64,000 nucleotides of DNA from Dickeya fangzhongdai (GCF_002812485.1 NZ_CP025003.1:4898001-4962000), one strand, 5' to 3'. Counted from the first letter of the stretch, positions 29,704 through 41,161 are shown. The notes: a model not told the origin generated them from the letters alone. A program made the numbers and translations.

Positions 29704-29722
29704 TGCATATCCGGTTTCAGGA

Positions 29723-30664
29723 CTAGCGAATGGCAGAACCGCCCTGTTCCAGCAATTCATTCGGATCCGGAGGCAACACGATGTAGACACCTTCAAACAC
29801 CGCGCCTTTTTTATCATTGCCAAACAGCTCCACCTGCAACTGCACCCGCGCTTTGCGCCCGCGCGCCAGCCGATCCAGATCGCCGCTCAACGACCCTAAA
29901 TCCGCCACCGCGCTGGGGCGACCGGTCACCGGCGTGCTGTAGCGGATATGCGCATCCGCCAGAATAATGGTGCCGCCCAGCTGCCGCTCACGCAGCAGCA
30001 ACCAGATCAATCCCCACCCGGTAAGCGTCGCCAGCGAGAACATGCTGCCGGCGAACAGAGTATGATGCGGGTTCTGGTTCCCCGCCTCCGGCATAGTGGT
30101 AATAAATTTCTGCCCGGTGTACTGACTGATGCGCACACCCATTTTTTCGCTGAGAGGAATGTGGTTGTACCACGCCTGTTGCAACTGCCCACACCAGTCC
30201 GGGCGATGCAGAATATCATCCAGCGTCGCCACCGGTTTAATCATCAAAAAGTGGCGCACCGGCGTGGTCATCGGCGTGGTGATTTCCCCCTGATTGACAA
30301 AGCCAAGGCGGGAAAAGAACGCCATTGCATCCTCGCGAGCGCTGCACACCACTCGTTTCACCCCTTCCTGGCGCGCGACCGACTCCAGCGCCATCGCCAT
30401 TAGCGTTCCCAGGCCCTTGCGCTGTACGTCGGGATGCACCGCCAGAAAGCGGATCGAGGCTTCATTATCAGCATTAATAGAGAGACGACCCACCGCGACC
30501 AGCTTGCCGTGCCCATCGACAATGGTTTGATGGTGCGCCAGCGCATCATAGGCATCCCGTTCGGAACCGAGCGGCTGATGCAGCGGTTTACGCAACATTT
30601 CCCAGCGGAACTGGTAATAAGCATCCAGCTCTTCGGCGCTTTCAGGCACTCTCAGGTAATACAT
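29723..30664 (-). CDS. fabY: Two-domain GNAT/thioesterase-fold protein FabY (YiiD, MadA)
   Basis: A 313-residue fusion. An N-terminal GNAT domain (about 1-145; [14 protein letters not shown] carries the acetyl-CoA loop) is followed by a hotdog domain (about 150-313; [19 protein letters not shown]). E. coli YiiD/MadA is reported as a malonyl-ACP decarboxylase that supplies acetyl-ACP for the start of fatty acid synthesis. The ATG at 30664 (MYYLRVP) has a GAGGGG ribosome site and matches the conserved N-terminus; an in-frame start 15 bases earlier is less likely. Confidence 0.9.
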   Translation of the reverse strand: MYYLRVPESAEELDAYYQFRWEMLRKPLHQPLGSERDAYDALAHHQTIVDGHGKLVAVGRLSINADNEASIRFLAVHPDVQRKGLGTLMAMALESVARQEGVKRVVCSAREDAMAFFSRLGFVNQGEITTPMTTPVRHFLMIKPVATLDDILHRPDWCGQLQQAWYNHIPLSEKMGVRISQYTGQKFITTMPEAGNQNPHHTLFAGSMFSLATLTGWGLIWLLLRERQLGGTIILADAHIRYSTPVTGRPSAVADLGSLSGDLDRLARGRKARVQLQVELFGNDKKGAVFEGVYIVLPPDPNELLEQGGSAIR

Positions 30665-30697
30665 AACCGCCCCTCTCAACGCATGCTTAATTGCAGC

Positions 30698-31135
30698 TTA
30701 GACCTGCAACCAGAAAGTTACAGGCCCATCATTTACCAGAGATACTTTCATGTCCGCGGCAAAACGACCGGTTTCAGTCGTTAGCCCGCGCTCACGGCAC
30801 TGGCCGACAAAATACTGGTACAACCGGTCGGCTTCGGCGGGCGCCGCGCCGCGGGAAAAGCTGGGGCGCATGCCCTTTTGCGTATCCGCCGCCAGCGTAA
30901 ACTGCGACACCACCAGCAAACTGCCGCCGGCTTGCTGAACGTTCAGATTCATCTTGCCGTTGTCATCGCTGAAAATCCGATAGCCGATCACCTTTTCGCA
31001 TAAACGAGCCGCTTTCTGCTCGTCATCGCCTTGCTCTACGCCCAGCAATACCAGCAGTCCATGATCGATTTCCCCGATTACCGCGCCCTCTACCGTCACA
31101 CTCGCGCCGGATACCCGCTGAATTAATGCGATCAT
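30698..31135 (-). CDS. dtd: D-aminoacyl-tRNA deacylase
   Basis: A 145-residue cytoplasmic enzyme that hydrolyses D-amino acids from mischarged tRNA. The SQFTLAAD motif near residue 78 and the NDGPVTF motif near 137 (Gly-cisPro type) form the active site. The ATG at 31135 ([13 protein letters not shown]) gives the standard length; an upstream in-frame start overlaps yihX. In E. coli rbn lies between dtd and yihX; here the gap is only 7 bases. Confidence 0.97.
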   Translation of the reverse strand: MIALIQRVSGASVTVEGAVIGEIDHGLLVLLGVEQGDDEQKAARLCEKVIGYRIFSDDNGKMNLNVQQAGGSLLVVSQFTLAADTQKGMRPSFSRGAAPAEADRLYQYFVGQCRERGLTTETGRFAADMKVSLVNDGPVTFWLQV

Positions 31136-31142
31136 AACGACC

Positions 31143-31754
31143 TTACGACTCCTGCTTAAAAACCTGGCTGGCAAAAAAATCCGGCACGACCTGCCGATCG
31201 CTAACCAGAATGGAGCGGATGCCTAATGCATTCGCCGCGTCCACATTGGCGGCATTGTCGTCAAAAAAGAGCGCGTCATGGGCGTCAACGCCTTCTTCAC
31301 GCAGAACATGGTGGTAAATCGTCGCCTCCGGTTTACGCTGGCCGATATCCTGCGACAGATAAAGCCGGTCCACGGCTTGCTGAACCTCCGGGTATTCGTC
31401 CGGCCAGAATTGACAGTGCAAGCGATTGGTATTGGAGAGTATTACCACGCGATGCCCTTCCTGCCGCAAACGATGCATGATATCGATCACATCTTTGCGT
31501 ACACCTATGAAAATTGCCTGCCAACCGGTCGAGAACTGCTCAAAACTGAGCGTCATTCCCAGCTCATGACTCAAGCGCGACGCAAATTCCTCATCGCTGA
31601 TTTCACCGCGCTCATGTTGTTCAAAGGTATGTCCCAGAACAAAACGTTCACGCAGGGTCGCCAGCGGCGCGCCGCTCAGATTGCTCCACACCCCCAAAAC
31701 ACGATTGAAATCAATATCTATAACCACATTACCCAAATCAAAGATATACAGCAT
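31143..31754 (-). CDS. yihX: HAD family alpha-D-glucose-1-phosphate phosphatase YihX
   Basis: A 203-residue haloacid-dehalogenase phosphatase. Motif I is FDLGNVVID near residue 5 (nucleophilic Asp), motif II SNTNR near 107, motif III the lysine in GQRKPEA near 147, and motif [14 protein letters not shown] near 167. E. coli YihX releases glucose from alpha-glucose-1-phosphate. Genes dtd and fabY follow on the same strand. Confidence 0.93.
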   Translation of the reverse strand: MLYIFDLGNVVIDIDFNRVLGVWSNLSGAPLATLRERFVLGHTFEQHERGEISDEEFASRLSHELGMTLSFEQFSTGWQAIFIGVRKDVIDIMHRLRQEGHRVVILSNTNRLHCQFWPDEYPEVQQAVDRLYLSQDIGQRKPEATIYHHVLREEGVDAHDALFFDDNAANVDAANALGIRSILVSDRQVVPDFFASQVFKQES

Positions 31755-31895
31755 GCGTCCTCCAGATTGGCCACCAGGGTTTTCACTGTAGCGAGAAAAA
31801 TCCGTGCTGAATAGGGAGGATAAGCAGGATCATAATAAGGTCAAAAATGGTGCAGATTCGGTCCGGAGCGAATACCGGACGCGCAGAAAAAAATA

Positions 31896-31915
31896 AAGGC
31901 CCCAAAATGGGGCCT
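31896..31915 (-). terminator. Terminator-like hairpin downstream of typA
   Basis: AAGGCCCC-AAAA-TGGGGCCTT hairpin; on the minus strand it is followed by a T-rich tract (complement of AGAAAAAAAT). It lies beyond the ERIC element from typA. Confidence 0.75.
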
Positions 31916-31955
31916 TATCGCAAGGCAGCACGGTCAAATACCGTATTCCACCTTA

Positions 31956-32075
31956 TATACCCGTCTCAAGTTGCAGGTGCGTTGGCTGCGCTCGTTCACC
32001 TGAATCACTTCCTGAGTAAGCTCATCGGGATTCACTCACTTGCCGCCGTCCTGCAACTCAAATTGTTTGGGTATA
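31956..32075. repeat. ERIC-type intergenic palindromic repeat
   Basis: A 120-base imperfect palindrome starting TATACCC and ending GGGTATA, flanked by TA on both sides. Internal TTGCAGGTGCGTTGGCTGCG, AATCACTT and GAGTAAGCTCATCGGGATT match the ERIC family known from Enterobacterales, a non-autonomous element with TA target duplication. It sits 20 bases past the typA stop and would form a hairpin in the typA mRNA. Confidence 0.85.
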
Positions 32076-32095
32076 TATCACCGAAAAACAGTGAA

Positions 32096-33919
<1,824 letters not shown>

Positions 33920-34106
33920 AGCTTTGCCTCAGGCATTTTAGAAATAGCGCGCTATTGTACACGTATTAATCGAGCGACTGAACAAGATCACAATCATCTT
34001 CCACAAACAACCTGCTGATGCCGGGTCTGTGATCCCTTTCACGGTGCAATAAAGCAGCACTCCTTAAACGAGAGAGCACCAATTAGGTGCAATCACACCA
34101 ATATGG

Positions 34107-34122
34107 TGCACTATATTGGTGC
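34107..34122 (+). promoter_or_regulatory. NtrC (GlnG) binding site upstream of glnA
   Basis: TGCACTATATTGGTGC matches the NtrC consensus GCAC-N5-TGGTGC. Overlapping weaker sites occur at 34097-34110 (CACCAATATGGTGC) and at about 34128-34141. The group lies 75-100 bases upstream of the sigma-54 promoter, the usual enhancer distance. Confidence 0.9.
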
Positions 34123-34197
34123 GGTTAACTATCTTGGTGCAGTGGAGGAGGACACAAAAAACCAGCAGGAATGCCTGTTAGAACTATTCATAAAAGT

Positions 34198-34214
34198 TGG
34201 CACAGTTTTAGCTA
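34198..34214 (+). promoter_or_regulatory. Sigma-54 promoter glnAp2
   Basis: TGGCACAGTTTTAGCTA carries the -24 TGGCAC element and a -12 TAGCT in place of TTGCA, close to the E. coli glnAp2 form. It lies about 80 bases upstream of the glnA start. Confidence 0.88.
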
Positions 34215-34294
34215 TAACCTCTGTACGGTAACAACATCATTCCACAACGATATTCGTTCCACGACGATAAATGACACAATCGGGAGAACCAAGT

Positions 34295-35704
34295 ATGTCA
34301 GTAGAACACGTTTTGACGATGCTGAATGAACATGAGGTGAAGTTTGTTGACCTTCGCTTCACGGACACCAAAGGTAAAGAACAGCACGTCACCATTCCGG
34401 CCCACCAGGTTGATGCTGACTTCTTTGAAGACGGCAAAATGTTTGATGGTTCTTCGATTGGCGGCTGGAAAGGCATCAACGAATCCGACATGGTGTTAAT
34501 GCCGGACGCGACTACTGCGGTTCTGGATCCGTTCTTCGAAGAACCGACCCTGATCATCCGTTGTGACATCCTGGAACCGGGTACCATGCAGGGCTACGAC
34601 CGCGACCCGCGCTCCATCGCCAAGCGCGCAGAAGACTTCCTGCGTTCTTCCGGCATCGCCGACACCGTACTGTTCGGGCCTGAGCCGGAATTCTTCCTGT
34701 TCGACGACGTTCGTTTCGGCAGTAACATCTCCGGTTCTCATGTTGCTATCGACGACATCGAAGGCGCCTGGAACTCCAGCACCAAATACGAAGGCGGCAA
34801 CAAAGGCCACCGTCCGGCAGTAAAAGGCGGTTACTTCCCGGTTCCGCCGGTAGATTCTGCGCAGGATCTGCGCTCCGCCATGTGTCTGACCATGGAGCAG
34901 ATGGGTCTGGTGGTTGAAGCGCATCACCACGAAGTGGCAACCGCTGGTCAGAACGAAGTGGCAACCCGCTTCAACACCATGACCAAGAAAGCCGACGAAA
35001 TCCAGATCTACAAATATGTCGTGCACAACGTGGCGCACGCCTTCGGCAAAACCGCAACCTTCATGCCGAAACCGATGTTCGGCGATAACGGCTCCGGTAT
35101 GCACTGCCACATGTCTCTGGCCAAAGACGGCGCCAACCTGTTCTCCGGCGACAAATACGGCGGCCTGTCCGAAACCGCGCTGTACTACATCGGCGGCGTG
35201 ATCAAACACGCTAAAGCCATCAACGCGCTGTCCAACCCGACCACCAACTCCTACAAGCGTCTGGTTCCGGGTTACGAAGCGCCGGTTATGCTGGCCTACT
35301 CTGCCCGTAACCGCTCTGCCTCTATCCGTATCCCGGTGGTGTCCAGCCCGAAAGCACGCCGTATCGAAGTGCGCTTCCCGGACCCAGCCGCCAACCCGTA
35401 CCTGTGCTTCGCCGCACTGCTGATGGCCGGCCTGGACGGCATCATCAACAAGATTCACCCGGGCGATGCCATGGACAAGAACCTGTACGATCTGCCGCCG
35501 GAAGAAGCGAAAGAGATCCCGACCGTAGCCGGCTCTCTGGAAGAAGCGCTGAATGCCCTGAATGCAGACCGCGAGTTCCTGACCCGTGGCGGCGTATTCA
35601 CCGACGACGCGATCGATGCTTACATCGAACTGCGTATCGCTGAAAACGACCGTGTTCGCATGACGCCGCACCCGGTTGAGTTCGAACTGTACTACAGCGT
35701 GTAA
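34295..35704 (+). CDS. glnA: Glutamine synthetase type I
   Basis: A 469-residue enzyme, same length as in E. coli, that condenses glutamate, ammonia and ATP to glutamine as a dodecamer. Motifs: [12 protein letters not shown] near residue 50 (beta-Grasp signature), [11 protein letters not shown] near 128, the ATP-binding [16 protein letters not shown] near 262, and NLYDLPPEE near 397, where the tyrosine is adenylylated. The ATG at 34295 follows GGGAGAACC and avoids an 8-residue extension. First gene of the glnA-glnL-glnG cluster. Confidence 0.99.
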   Translation: MSVEHVLTMLNEHEVKFVDLRFTDTKGKEQHVTIPAHQVDADFFEDGKMFDGSSIGGWKGINESDMVLMPDATTAVLDPFFEEPTLIIRCDILEPGTMQGYDRDPRSIAKRAEDFLRSSGIADTVLFGPEPEFFLFDDVRFGSNISGSHVAIDDIEGAWNSSTKYEGGNKGHRPAVKGGYFPVPPVDSAQDLRSAMCLTMEQMGLVVEAHHHEVATAGQNEVATRFNTMTKKADEIQIYKYVVHNVAHAFGKTATFMPKPMFGDNGSGMHCHMSLAKDGANLFSGDKYGGLSETALYYIGGVIKHAKAINALSNPTTNSYKRLVPGYEAPVMLAYSARNRSASIRIPVVSSPKARRIEVRFPDPAANPYLCFAALLMAGLDGIINKIHPGDAMDKNLYDLPPEEAKEIPTVAGSLEEALNALNADREFLTRGGVFTDDAIDAYIELRIAENDRVRMTPHPVEFELYYSV

Positions 35705-35804
35705 TACCTGCGCTTGGACGGCAGGACGAAGAAAATGATGTTCACATTGCCGTCCGATAACCGTTTTCTGTTTATGTTTATTTTTGTTGCCGTGGAAACT
35801 TTTC

Positions 35805-35830
35805 AGCCCATCTTCGGATGGGCTTTTTTC
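35805..35830 (+). terminator. Terminator of glnA
   Basis: AGCCCATC-TTCG-GATGGGCT hairpin followed by TTTTTTC. It separates glnA from glnLG. The roughly 100-base 3' UTR before it corresponds in position to the GlnZ small RNA of E. coli and Salmonella, but no homology could be tested. Confidence 0.9.
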
Positions 35831-35879
35831 TCCACAAGACATCTTACAGTTGCTACTTAAACTACAATCCAGAATAGTG

Positions 35880-35895
35880 TGCACTAAAATGGTGC
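35880..35895 (+). promoter_or_regulatory. NtrC operator at glnL promoter
   Basis: TGCACTAAAATGGTGC matches the NtrC consensus and corresponds to the E. coli glnLp operator where NtrC represses glnL-glnG transcription. It lies about 14 bases upstream of the glnL ATG. Confidence 0.88.
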
Positions 35896-35908
35896 GGGAG
35901 TCTGCGTT

Positions 35909-36958
35909 ATGGCAACAGGCACGCTGCCCGATGCTGGGCAGATCCTCAATTCTTTAATAAACAGCATCTTATTGCTTGATAAAGATCTGGCTATTCACTA
36001 CTCCAACCCAGCGGCGCAACAACTTCTGGCCCAAAGCTCACGCAAACTGTCTGGAACGCCACTGCCGGAGCTGCTCGGTTACTTTTCGTTGAATCTCGAC
36101 CTGATGCGGGAAAGTCTCGACTCGGGGCAAGGCTTTACCGATAACGAAGTCACCATCGTGGTGGATGGCCGGGCGCATATCATGTCGCTGACGGCACAGC
36201 GCATTCAGCACGATTTTATCCTGCTGGAAATGGCGCCGATGGACAACCAGCGCCGTCTCAGCCAGGAACAACTGCAACACGCCCAGCAACAAGCAGCGCG
36301 CGACCTGGTGCGCGGTCTGGCGCATGAAATCAAGAACCCGCTCGGCGGCTTGCGCGGCGCGGCGCAGTTACTGTCCAAAGCGCTGCCGGACCCGGCGCTG
36401 ATGGAATACACCAAGGTCATTATCGAACAGGCCGATCGCCTGCGTAATCTGGTTGACCGTCTACTTGGCCCGCAACAGCCCGGCCTGCACGTCACGCAAA
36501 GCATTCATCAGGTGGCCGAACGGGTATTCCAGTTGGTATCGATGGAAAAAGCGGACAACGTGACGCTGGTGCGTGACTACGACCCCAGCTTGCCGGAACT
36601 GATGCACGACCCGGACCAGATAGAACAGGTACTGCTGAACATTACCCGCAATGCCATGCAGGCGCTGGGGGAAGAAGGCGGCACCATCACCATCCGCACC
36701 CGCACCGCGTTTCAGTTGACGCTGCATGGCGTGCGTTACCGTCTGGTCGCCCGTATCGATATTGAAGACGATGGTCCCGGCGTGCCTGCTCATCTGCAGG
36801 ATACGCTGTTTTATCCCATGGTGAGCGGCCGCGAAGGCGGCACCGGGCTGGGCTTGTCGATTGCCCGCAACCTTATCGATCAACATTCCGGAAAAATTGA
36901 ATTTAACAGTTGGCCAGGTCATACCGAATTCTCGGTTTATCTGCCCATTCGCCAGTGA
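35909..36958 (+). CDS. glnL: Nitrogen sensor histidine kinase/phosphatase NtrB
   Basis: A 349-residue cytoplasmic sensor, same length as E. coli GlnL. An N-terminal PAS domain (about 10-120) precedes the dimerisation helix with the phospho-accepting histidine in [15 protein letters not shown] near residue 139. The ATP-binding domain holds [12 protein letters not shown] (N box), DDGPGVP (G1) and [10 protein letters not shown] (G2). It phosphorylates NtrC under nitrogen limitation and dephosphorylates it when PII is bound. It lies 8 bases upstream of glnG. Confidence 0.98.
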   Translation: MATGTLPDAGQILNSLINSILLLDKDLAIHYSNPAAQQLLAQSSRKLSGTPLPELLGYFSLNLDLMRESLDSGQGFTDNEVTIVVDGRAHIMSLTAQRIQHDFILLEMAPMDNQRRLSQEQLQHAQQQAARDLVRGLAHEIKNPLGGLRGAAQLLSKALPDPALMEYTKVIIEQADRLRNLVDRLLGPQQPGLHVTQSIHQVAERVFQLVSMEKADNVTLVRDYDPSLPELMHDPDQIEQVLLNITRNAMQALGEEGGTITIRTRTAFQLTLHGVRYRLVARIDIEDDGPGVPAHLQDTLFYPMVSGREGGTGLGLSIARNLIDQHSGKIEFNSWPGHTEFSVYLPIRQ

Positions 36959-36966
36959 GGTTCACG

Positions 36967-38379
36967 ATGCAACGAGGGATAGTCTGGATTGTCGATGACG
37001 ATAGCTCCATCCGTTGGGTGCTTGAACGTGCGCTTACCGGGGCGGGCTTAACCTGCGCAACCTTTGACAACGGCACTCAGGCGTTAAATGCGCTGACCAC
37101 CCAAACACCGGATGTACTGCTGTCGGATATCCGCATGCCCGGCATGGACGGATTGGCGTTGCTGCAACAGATTAAACAGCGCCACCCGATGCTGCCGGTC
37201 ATCATCATGACTGCCCATTCCGATTTGGACGCAGCGGTCAGCGCCTATCAACAAGGGGCGTTCGATTATCTGCCCAAGCCGTTTGATATCGACGAAGCGG
37301 TGGCGCTGGTTGAGCGCGCCATCAGCCATTACATGGAACAGCAACAACCGGTGCGCAGTCAGCCGATTAGCGGGCCGACCACCGACATCATCGGCGAAGC
37401 GCCGGCCATGCAGGACGTGTTCAGGATTATCGGCCGGCTTTCCCGTTCATCGATCAGCGTGCTGATCAATGGCGAATCCGGCACCGGTAAAGAACTGGTC
37501 GCCCATGCGCTTCACCGCCATAGCCCACGCGCCAAAGCGCCGTTTATCGCGCTGAACATGGCGGCCATTCCCAAGGATCTGATCGAATCGGAATTGTTCG
37601 GTCATGAGAAAGGCGCATTTACCGGCGCCAATCAGATTCGGCAAGGCCGTTTCGAACAGGCTGACGGCGGCACGCTGTTTCTCGATGAAATCGGCGATAT
37701 GCCGCTGGATGTGCAAACCCGCCTGCTGCGCGTGCTGGCCGATGGTCAGTTCTATCGCGTCGGCGGCTATGCGGCAGTGAAGGTGGACGTGCGTATCATC
37801 GCCGCCACCCATCAGAATCTGGAATTACGGGTTCAGGAAGGCAAATTCCGCGAAGACCTGTTCCACCGTCTGAACGTAATTCGCGTCCATTTGCCGCCGC
37901 TGCGCGAGCGCCGGGAAGATATTCCGCGTCTGGCGCGCTACTTCCTGCAGGCGACCGCCAGGGAGCTGGGTGTGGAGCCGAAAAATCTGCATCCGGAAAC
38001 CGAAGCGGCGCTCACCCGTCTGCCCTGGCCGGGCAACGTGCGTCAGCTGGAAAATACCTGCCGCTGGCTGACCGTAATGGCCGCCGGACAGGAAGTCCTG
38101 ATTCAGGATCTGCCGCCGGAACTGTTTGAAACCACCGCGCCGGACGCCACCGTGCATGTCATGCCCGACAGCTGGGCTACGCTGCTGGCGCAATGGGCCG
38201 ATCGGGCGCTGCGTTCCGGTCATCAAAACCTGCTGGCCGAGGCGCAACCGGAAATGGAACGCACGCTGCTGACAACGGCATTGCGCCACACGCAGGGGCA
38301 CAAACAGGAAGCGGCAAGGCTGCTCGGCTGGGGGAGAAATACCCTGACGCGCAAACTCAAGGAACTGGGCATGGAGTAA
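36967..38379 (+). CDS. glnG: Nitrogen response regulator NtrC (sigma-54 activator)
   Basis: A 470-residue enhancer-binding protein. The receiver domain (about 1-120) has VDDDSS and the phospho-acceptor Asp in [12 protein letters not shown] near residue 54. The AAA+ domain (about 140-370) has Walker A GESGTGKE, the sigma-54 contact loop GAFTGA, and Walker [13 protein letters not shown]-terminal Fis-type helix-turn-helix ([19 protein letters not shown]) completes it. The ATG at 36967 follows GTGAGGTTCACG. It acts on the operators found at glnA and glnL. Confidence 0.98.
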   Translation: MQRGIVWIVDDDSSIRWVLERALTGAGLTCATFDNGTQALNALTTQTPDVLLSDIRMPGMDGLALLQQIKQRHPMLPVIIMTAHSDLDAAVSAYQQGAFDYLPKPFDIDEAVALVERAISHYMEQQQPVRSQPISGPTTDIIGEAPAMQDVFRIIGRLSRSSISVLINGESGTGKELVAHALHRHSPRAKAPFIALNMAAIPKDLIESELFGHEKGAFTGANQIRQGRFEQADGGTLFLDEIGDMPLDVQTRLLRVLADGQFYRVGGYAAVKVDVRIIAATHQNLELRVQEGKFREDLFHRLNVIRVHLPPLRERREDIPRLARYFLQATARELGVEPKNLHPETEAALTRLPWPGNVRQLENTCRWLTVMAAGQEVLIQDLPPELFETTAPDATVHVMPDSWATLLAQWADRALRSGHQNLLAEAQPEMERTLLTTALRHTQGHKQEAARLLGWGRNTLTRKLKELGME

Positions 38380-38462
38380 CGGCGATTTGCCGTTTTTATC
38401 CGTCGCCGGTCATCGCCTGATAGTGGCGATAAAAAGTACAATATGACGTACAAATTCGCCAC

Positions 38463-38589
38463 TATACCCAAAATAATTCAACACGCTCACGCGCTGAACA
38501 CAGCGCGCTGCGGCCCCGCAGGAATAAGACCCATTTATGGGCCGGGTAAGAAAGCCAACGCATCTGCAACTTGAAGAATAACGAGTATA
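38463..38589. repeat. 127-bp ERIC-ended repeat with divergent core
   Basis: Begins TATACCCAAAATAATTCAA and ends CAACTTGAAGAATAACGAGTATA-like, the termini of ERIC elements, and has the typical 127-base length. The right part (AAAGCCAACGCATCTGCAAC) matches ERIC but the left core differs and contains its own hairpins (CGCGCTG...CAGCGCG and GGCCCATAAATGGGTC type). It lies between glnG and yshB. Confidence 0.7.
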
Positions 38590-38651
38590 TTTTGTACTTT
38601 ACTTGCGCCGCGCCAGCAGTATGATCGTGTCGCTGACTGGAGAGGGTAACC

Positions 38652-38774
38652 ATGCTGGAATCCATTTTTTCTGCCGTGACGCACGGCGCTGAAATCAGCA
38701 GTGCGGTGGGTCACTCATCGCAAACTGCGATTGCAGCCGTGTTGTGCGCGGCACTGATCAATTTCTTCAGCTAA
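38652..38774 (+). CDS. yshB: Small membrane protein YshB
   Basis: A 40-residue protein beginning MLESIFSAVTHGAEI and ending AAVLCAALINFFS, clearly like the 36-residue E. coli YshB that lies at the same place between glnG and hemN. One C-terminal hydrophobic segment. GAGAGGG precedes the ATG and a TATGAT -10 is near 38621. E. coli and Salmonella YshB is reported to be expressed as a small protein, in Salmonella within host cells; its function is not settled. Confidence 0.9.
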   Translation: MLESIFSAVTHGAEISSAVGHSSQTAIAAVLCAALINFFS

Positions 38775-38796
38775 ATCATTGCTGACAAGAAACAGG

Positions 38797-38830
38797 AAAA
38801 CAGCCAGTCATATCGACTGGCTGTTTTCTT
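38797..38830. terminator. Bidirectional terminator between yshB and hemN
   Basis: AAAACAGCCAGTC and GACTGGCTGTTTT form a stem with a short loop, T-rich on both strands, so it can end yshB (plus) and hemN (minus). Confidence 0.9.
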
Positions 38831-38848
38831 TTATCATTCCAGATCGGC

Positions 38849-40222
38849 TCAGATAACCCGAGAGAACTGACGTTCACGCATCTTGCTGCGCAGATACACG
38901 TCAAAACACATGCAGATATTGCGGATCAACAGACGCCCTTTGGGCGTCACCTGGATACGATCCGGCAGAATATCCACCAGCCCGTCCTGCGCCATCGGCG
39001 CCAGCAACGCCAGGTCCTCGCGGAAATATTCGCCAAACGACAGATCATACGCCCGCTCAATCGCGGTGAACTCCAGTTGAAAATGACAAATCAGCGCCTT
39101 GATTACGTCACGGCGCAGACAATCATCACGGGTCAGGGCCAAACCGCGCCACAATGCGTGACCATGCTGTTCGACGTCAGCGTAGTACAGCTTCAGTTCT
39201 TTCTGGTTCTGGGCGTAGCTGTCGCCAATCATGCTGATGGCGGATACCCCCAGCCCCAATAAATCGGTATCGCCCTGGGTGGTGTACCCCTGGAAATTGC
39301 GATGCAGTTTTCCTTCGCGTTGCGCCACCGCCAGCTCGTCATCCGGCCGGGCGAAATGATCCATCCCGATGAACTGATAGCCCGCCGCAGTCAGGCTTTG
39401 AATGGTCTGCTGCAAGATCGCCAGTTTTTGCTCCGCATCCGGCAGATCGGCCTCTTTGATCTTGCGCTGGGCGGCAAACAGACTGGGTAAATGCGCATAG
39501 TTGAATACGCTAAGGCGGTCCGGGCGCAGCTCCGCCACCCGCTGCAGGGTAAAGGCAAAGCTGTCCGGCGTCTGTTTTGGCAAACCGTAGATCAGGTCGA
39601 TGTTGGTGGAGGCGAACCCCAGCGCTTTGGCCCGCTCGATCAGCGCAAAAATAAAGGCTTCATCCTGCTCGCGATTGACCAGGCGCTGCACCTCTTTATT
39701 GAAGTCCTGCACCCCCATACTGAGGCGATTGAACCCTTCGGCGCGTAAATGATCGAGCACATCCAGTTCGATTTCCCGCGGGTCCACCTCCAGCGACATC
39801 TCGGCTTGTTCGGCAAAGCGGAAATGCTGGCGCAGCAACCCCATCAGGCGGCTAATCTGTGTTTTGTTCAGAAAGGTCGGCGTTCCGCCGCCCCAATGCA
39901 TCTGAGTGACAATGCGGCCGGCAAACAAGGGCGCGCGCTGACGGATTTCCAGCGCCAGCCGGTCAAGATACTCATCCGCCTTGTGCAACTGACGAGTCAC
40001 CAGCTTATTGCAGCCGCAGAAGTAGCACAAACGGTGGCAGAACGGGATATGCAGGTACAGCGACAGCGGCCGGTTAGGGTAACGGGCTACCGCCTGAGCA
40101 AACGCGGCGTTGTCGTAACTGTCGCTGAATTCCAGCGCGGTAGGATAGGAGGTGTAGCGCGGTCCCGAATAATTGTATTTCTGGATCAGGGATAAATCCC
40201 AGTCTATGGTTTGTTCGGGCAT
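38849..40222 (-). CDS. hemN: Oxygen-independent coproporphyrinogen III oxidase
   Basis: A 457-residue radical-SAM enzyme that converts coproporphyrinogen III to protoporphyrinogen IX without oxygen. The Fe-S motif CHRLCYFCGC near residue 62 gives the CxxxCxxC cluster ligands plus the family's extra cysteine. GGGTPTFL and GVQDFN are SAM and substrate elements. The ATG at 40222 gives the E. coli length and follows GGAAGGAG, which overlaps the end of the small upstream gene, so translation may be coupled. Confidence 0.98.
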   Translation of the reverse strand: MPEQTIDWDLSLIQKYNYSGPRYTSYPTALEFSDSYDNAAFAQAVARYPNRPLSLYLHIPFCHRLCYFCGCNKLVTRQLHKADEYLDRLALEIRQRAPLFAGRIVTQMHWGGGTPTFLNKTQISRLMGLLRQHFRFAEQAEMSLEVDPREIELDVLDHLRAEGFNRLSMGVQDFNKEVQRLVNREQDEAFIFALIERAKALGFASTNIDLIYGLPKQTPDSFAFTLQRVAELRPDRLSVFNYAHLPSLFAAQRKIKEADLPDAEQKLAILQQTIQSLTAAGYQFIGMDHFARPDDELAVAQREGKLHRNFQGYTTQGDTDLLGLGVSAISMIGDSYAQNQKELKLYYADVEQHGHALWRGLALTRDDCLRRDVIKALICHFQLEFTAIERAYDLSFGEYFREDLALLAPMAQDGLVDILPDRIQVTPKGRLLIRNICMCFDVYLRSKMRERQFSRVI

Positions 40223-40227
40223 GCTGC

Positions 40228-40404
40228 TCACTCCTTCCGGTAACCGGTCCTCGCCGCACGGCGCGGGGGCAGCCGACGCTGCCCCGACAATACGGCACGC
40301 TGTAATCTGTCTTTCCGTTTCGACAGGCACCACAGTTTAACCAACAGACCGCCCAAAAAACACAGAACCAGTAAGGTTATGAGCAGAAACAGCGCTTTCA
40401 GCAT
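40228..40404 (-). CDS. Small single-pass membrane protein, 58 residues, between yihI and hemN
   Basis: Not a recognised named gene. The ATG overlaps the yihI stop codon (TGATG) and the TGA lies 5 bases before the hemN ATG, so all three are tightly packed. Residues 3-24 are a strong membrane helix (KALFLLITLLVLCFLGGLL), followed by a very basic tail (CLSKRKDRLQRAVL). The tail charge predicts a cytoplasmic C-terminus. In other gammaproteobacteria a longer DUF2489-type protein may lie beside hemN; this could be a shortened relative, but that is a guess. Confidence 0.65.
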   Translation of the reverse strand: MLKALFLLITLLVLCFLGGLLVKLWCLSKRKDRLQRAVLSGQRRLPPRRAARTGYRKE

Positions 40405-40937
40405 CAATAGCCGTCTTTCGGATTATTGCGACGGAGCAGTTGCAGCATATCCTCTTCCTGCTCTTCGTCTTCCTCGTCATCGTCCAGACTGATGCCCAAT
40501 TGCTCCATCAGAATATCGATACGATCCAACGTCTCATCCAGCCAGGACTGTTCTTTGGCCGGCAGCGTTTCGCCTTTCTCCAGTCTGTCCAGCAATTCAT
40601 CAAGGCGCGGATCATTTTCCAGCATTTCCAGCTCTTCCTGCGGCGACAGGCGAGCGGGTTTCTCTTTCGCCGCCACAGGCGCTTTCACCGCTACGACCGC
40701 ACCTTCCGGCAGCAACGACACCGGTTTTTTGCTGCCAATGCGCGGGTCTTTCAGCTTGTCGGAAGCGGAGTTTTGCTGGCGGTCGCCGGACGGCTGGGTA
40801 CGGCTTCCCGCAACATGACCACGGTGCTTTTTCTGACGTTTGCGTTCGCGAGCTTCCAGATCCAACTGCTCACGGCTTTTTCTTTTGATCTTCGGTGCGG
40901 GGGCTTTGCGTCCCGCCCCTTTTGATGGTTGTTTCAT
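40404..40937 (-). CDS. yihI: Der GTPase-activating protein YihI
   Basis: A 177-residue cytoplasmic protein with a very basic N-terminal third (KAPAPKIKRKSREQ) and an acidic C-terminal third (DDDEEDEEQEED), the layout of YihI. It stimulates the GTPase of Der and so acts as a negative regulator of late 50S ribosome assembly. The ATG at 40937 (MKQPSKGAG) matches the family N-terminus; the frame extends 29 codons upstream without support. Confidence 0.93.
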   Translation of the reverse strand: MKQPSKGAGRKAPAPKIKRKSREQLDLEARERKRQKKHRGHVAGSRTQPSGDRQQNSASDKLKDPRIGSKKPVSLLPEGAVVAVKAPVAAKEKPARLSPQEELEMLENDPRLDELLDRLEKGETLPAKEQSWLDETLDRIDILMEQLGISLDDDEEDEEQEEDMLQLLRRNNPKDGY

Positions 40938-41161
40938 AGCGTCAATCTCGGGTTCAGATGAGCGGATATAAGGAGAATTGCGGCGGAATCTAGCAGAAAG
41001 CATACCAATAAAAAAGTGCTCCAAGAGCTGTGTGCTGGTTTTATTTTTTTCAGTCTGTTAAGACGGTAACACCGCGACAAAAACAGATAAACGCCGCCTT
41101 TCTTATCGGTTGCAGGTATAATCAGCCACATAAAACCGTGATCCAGACAGAGACGCAAACT

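Larger units (their letters stand above)
31755..32095. other. Intergenic region between typA end and yihX start with ERIC element
   Basis: About 340 bases holding the yihX promoter side, a terminator-like hairpin at 31896-31915 and a full ERIC element at 31956-32075. No gene is seen. Confidence 0.6.
33920..34294. promoter_or_regulatory. glnA-typA divergent control region
   Basis: About 375 bases without a gene. It holds a cluster of NtrC-type half-sites (GGTGCA and CACCA) at 34085-34141 and a sigma-54 promoter at 34198-34214 for glnA. The typA promoter must lie near 33950 but was not resolved. Confidence 0.8.

Noticed and set aside
34496..35884. 462-codon open frame opposite glnA
   Set aside because: Antisense of glnA with no recognisable domain and no ribosome site.
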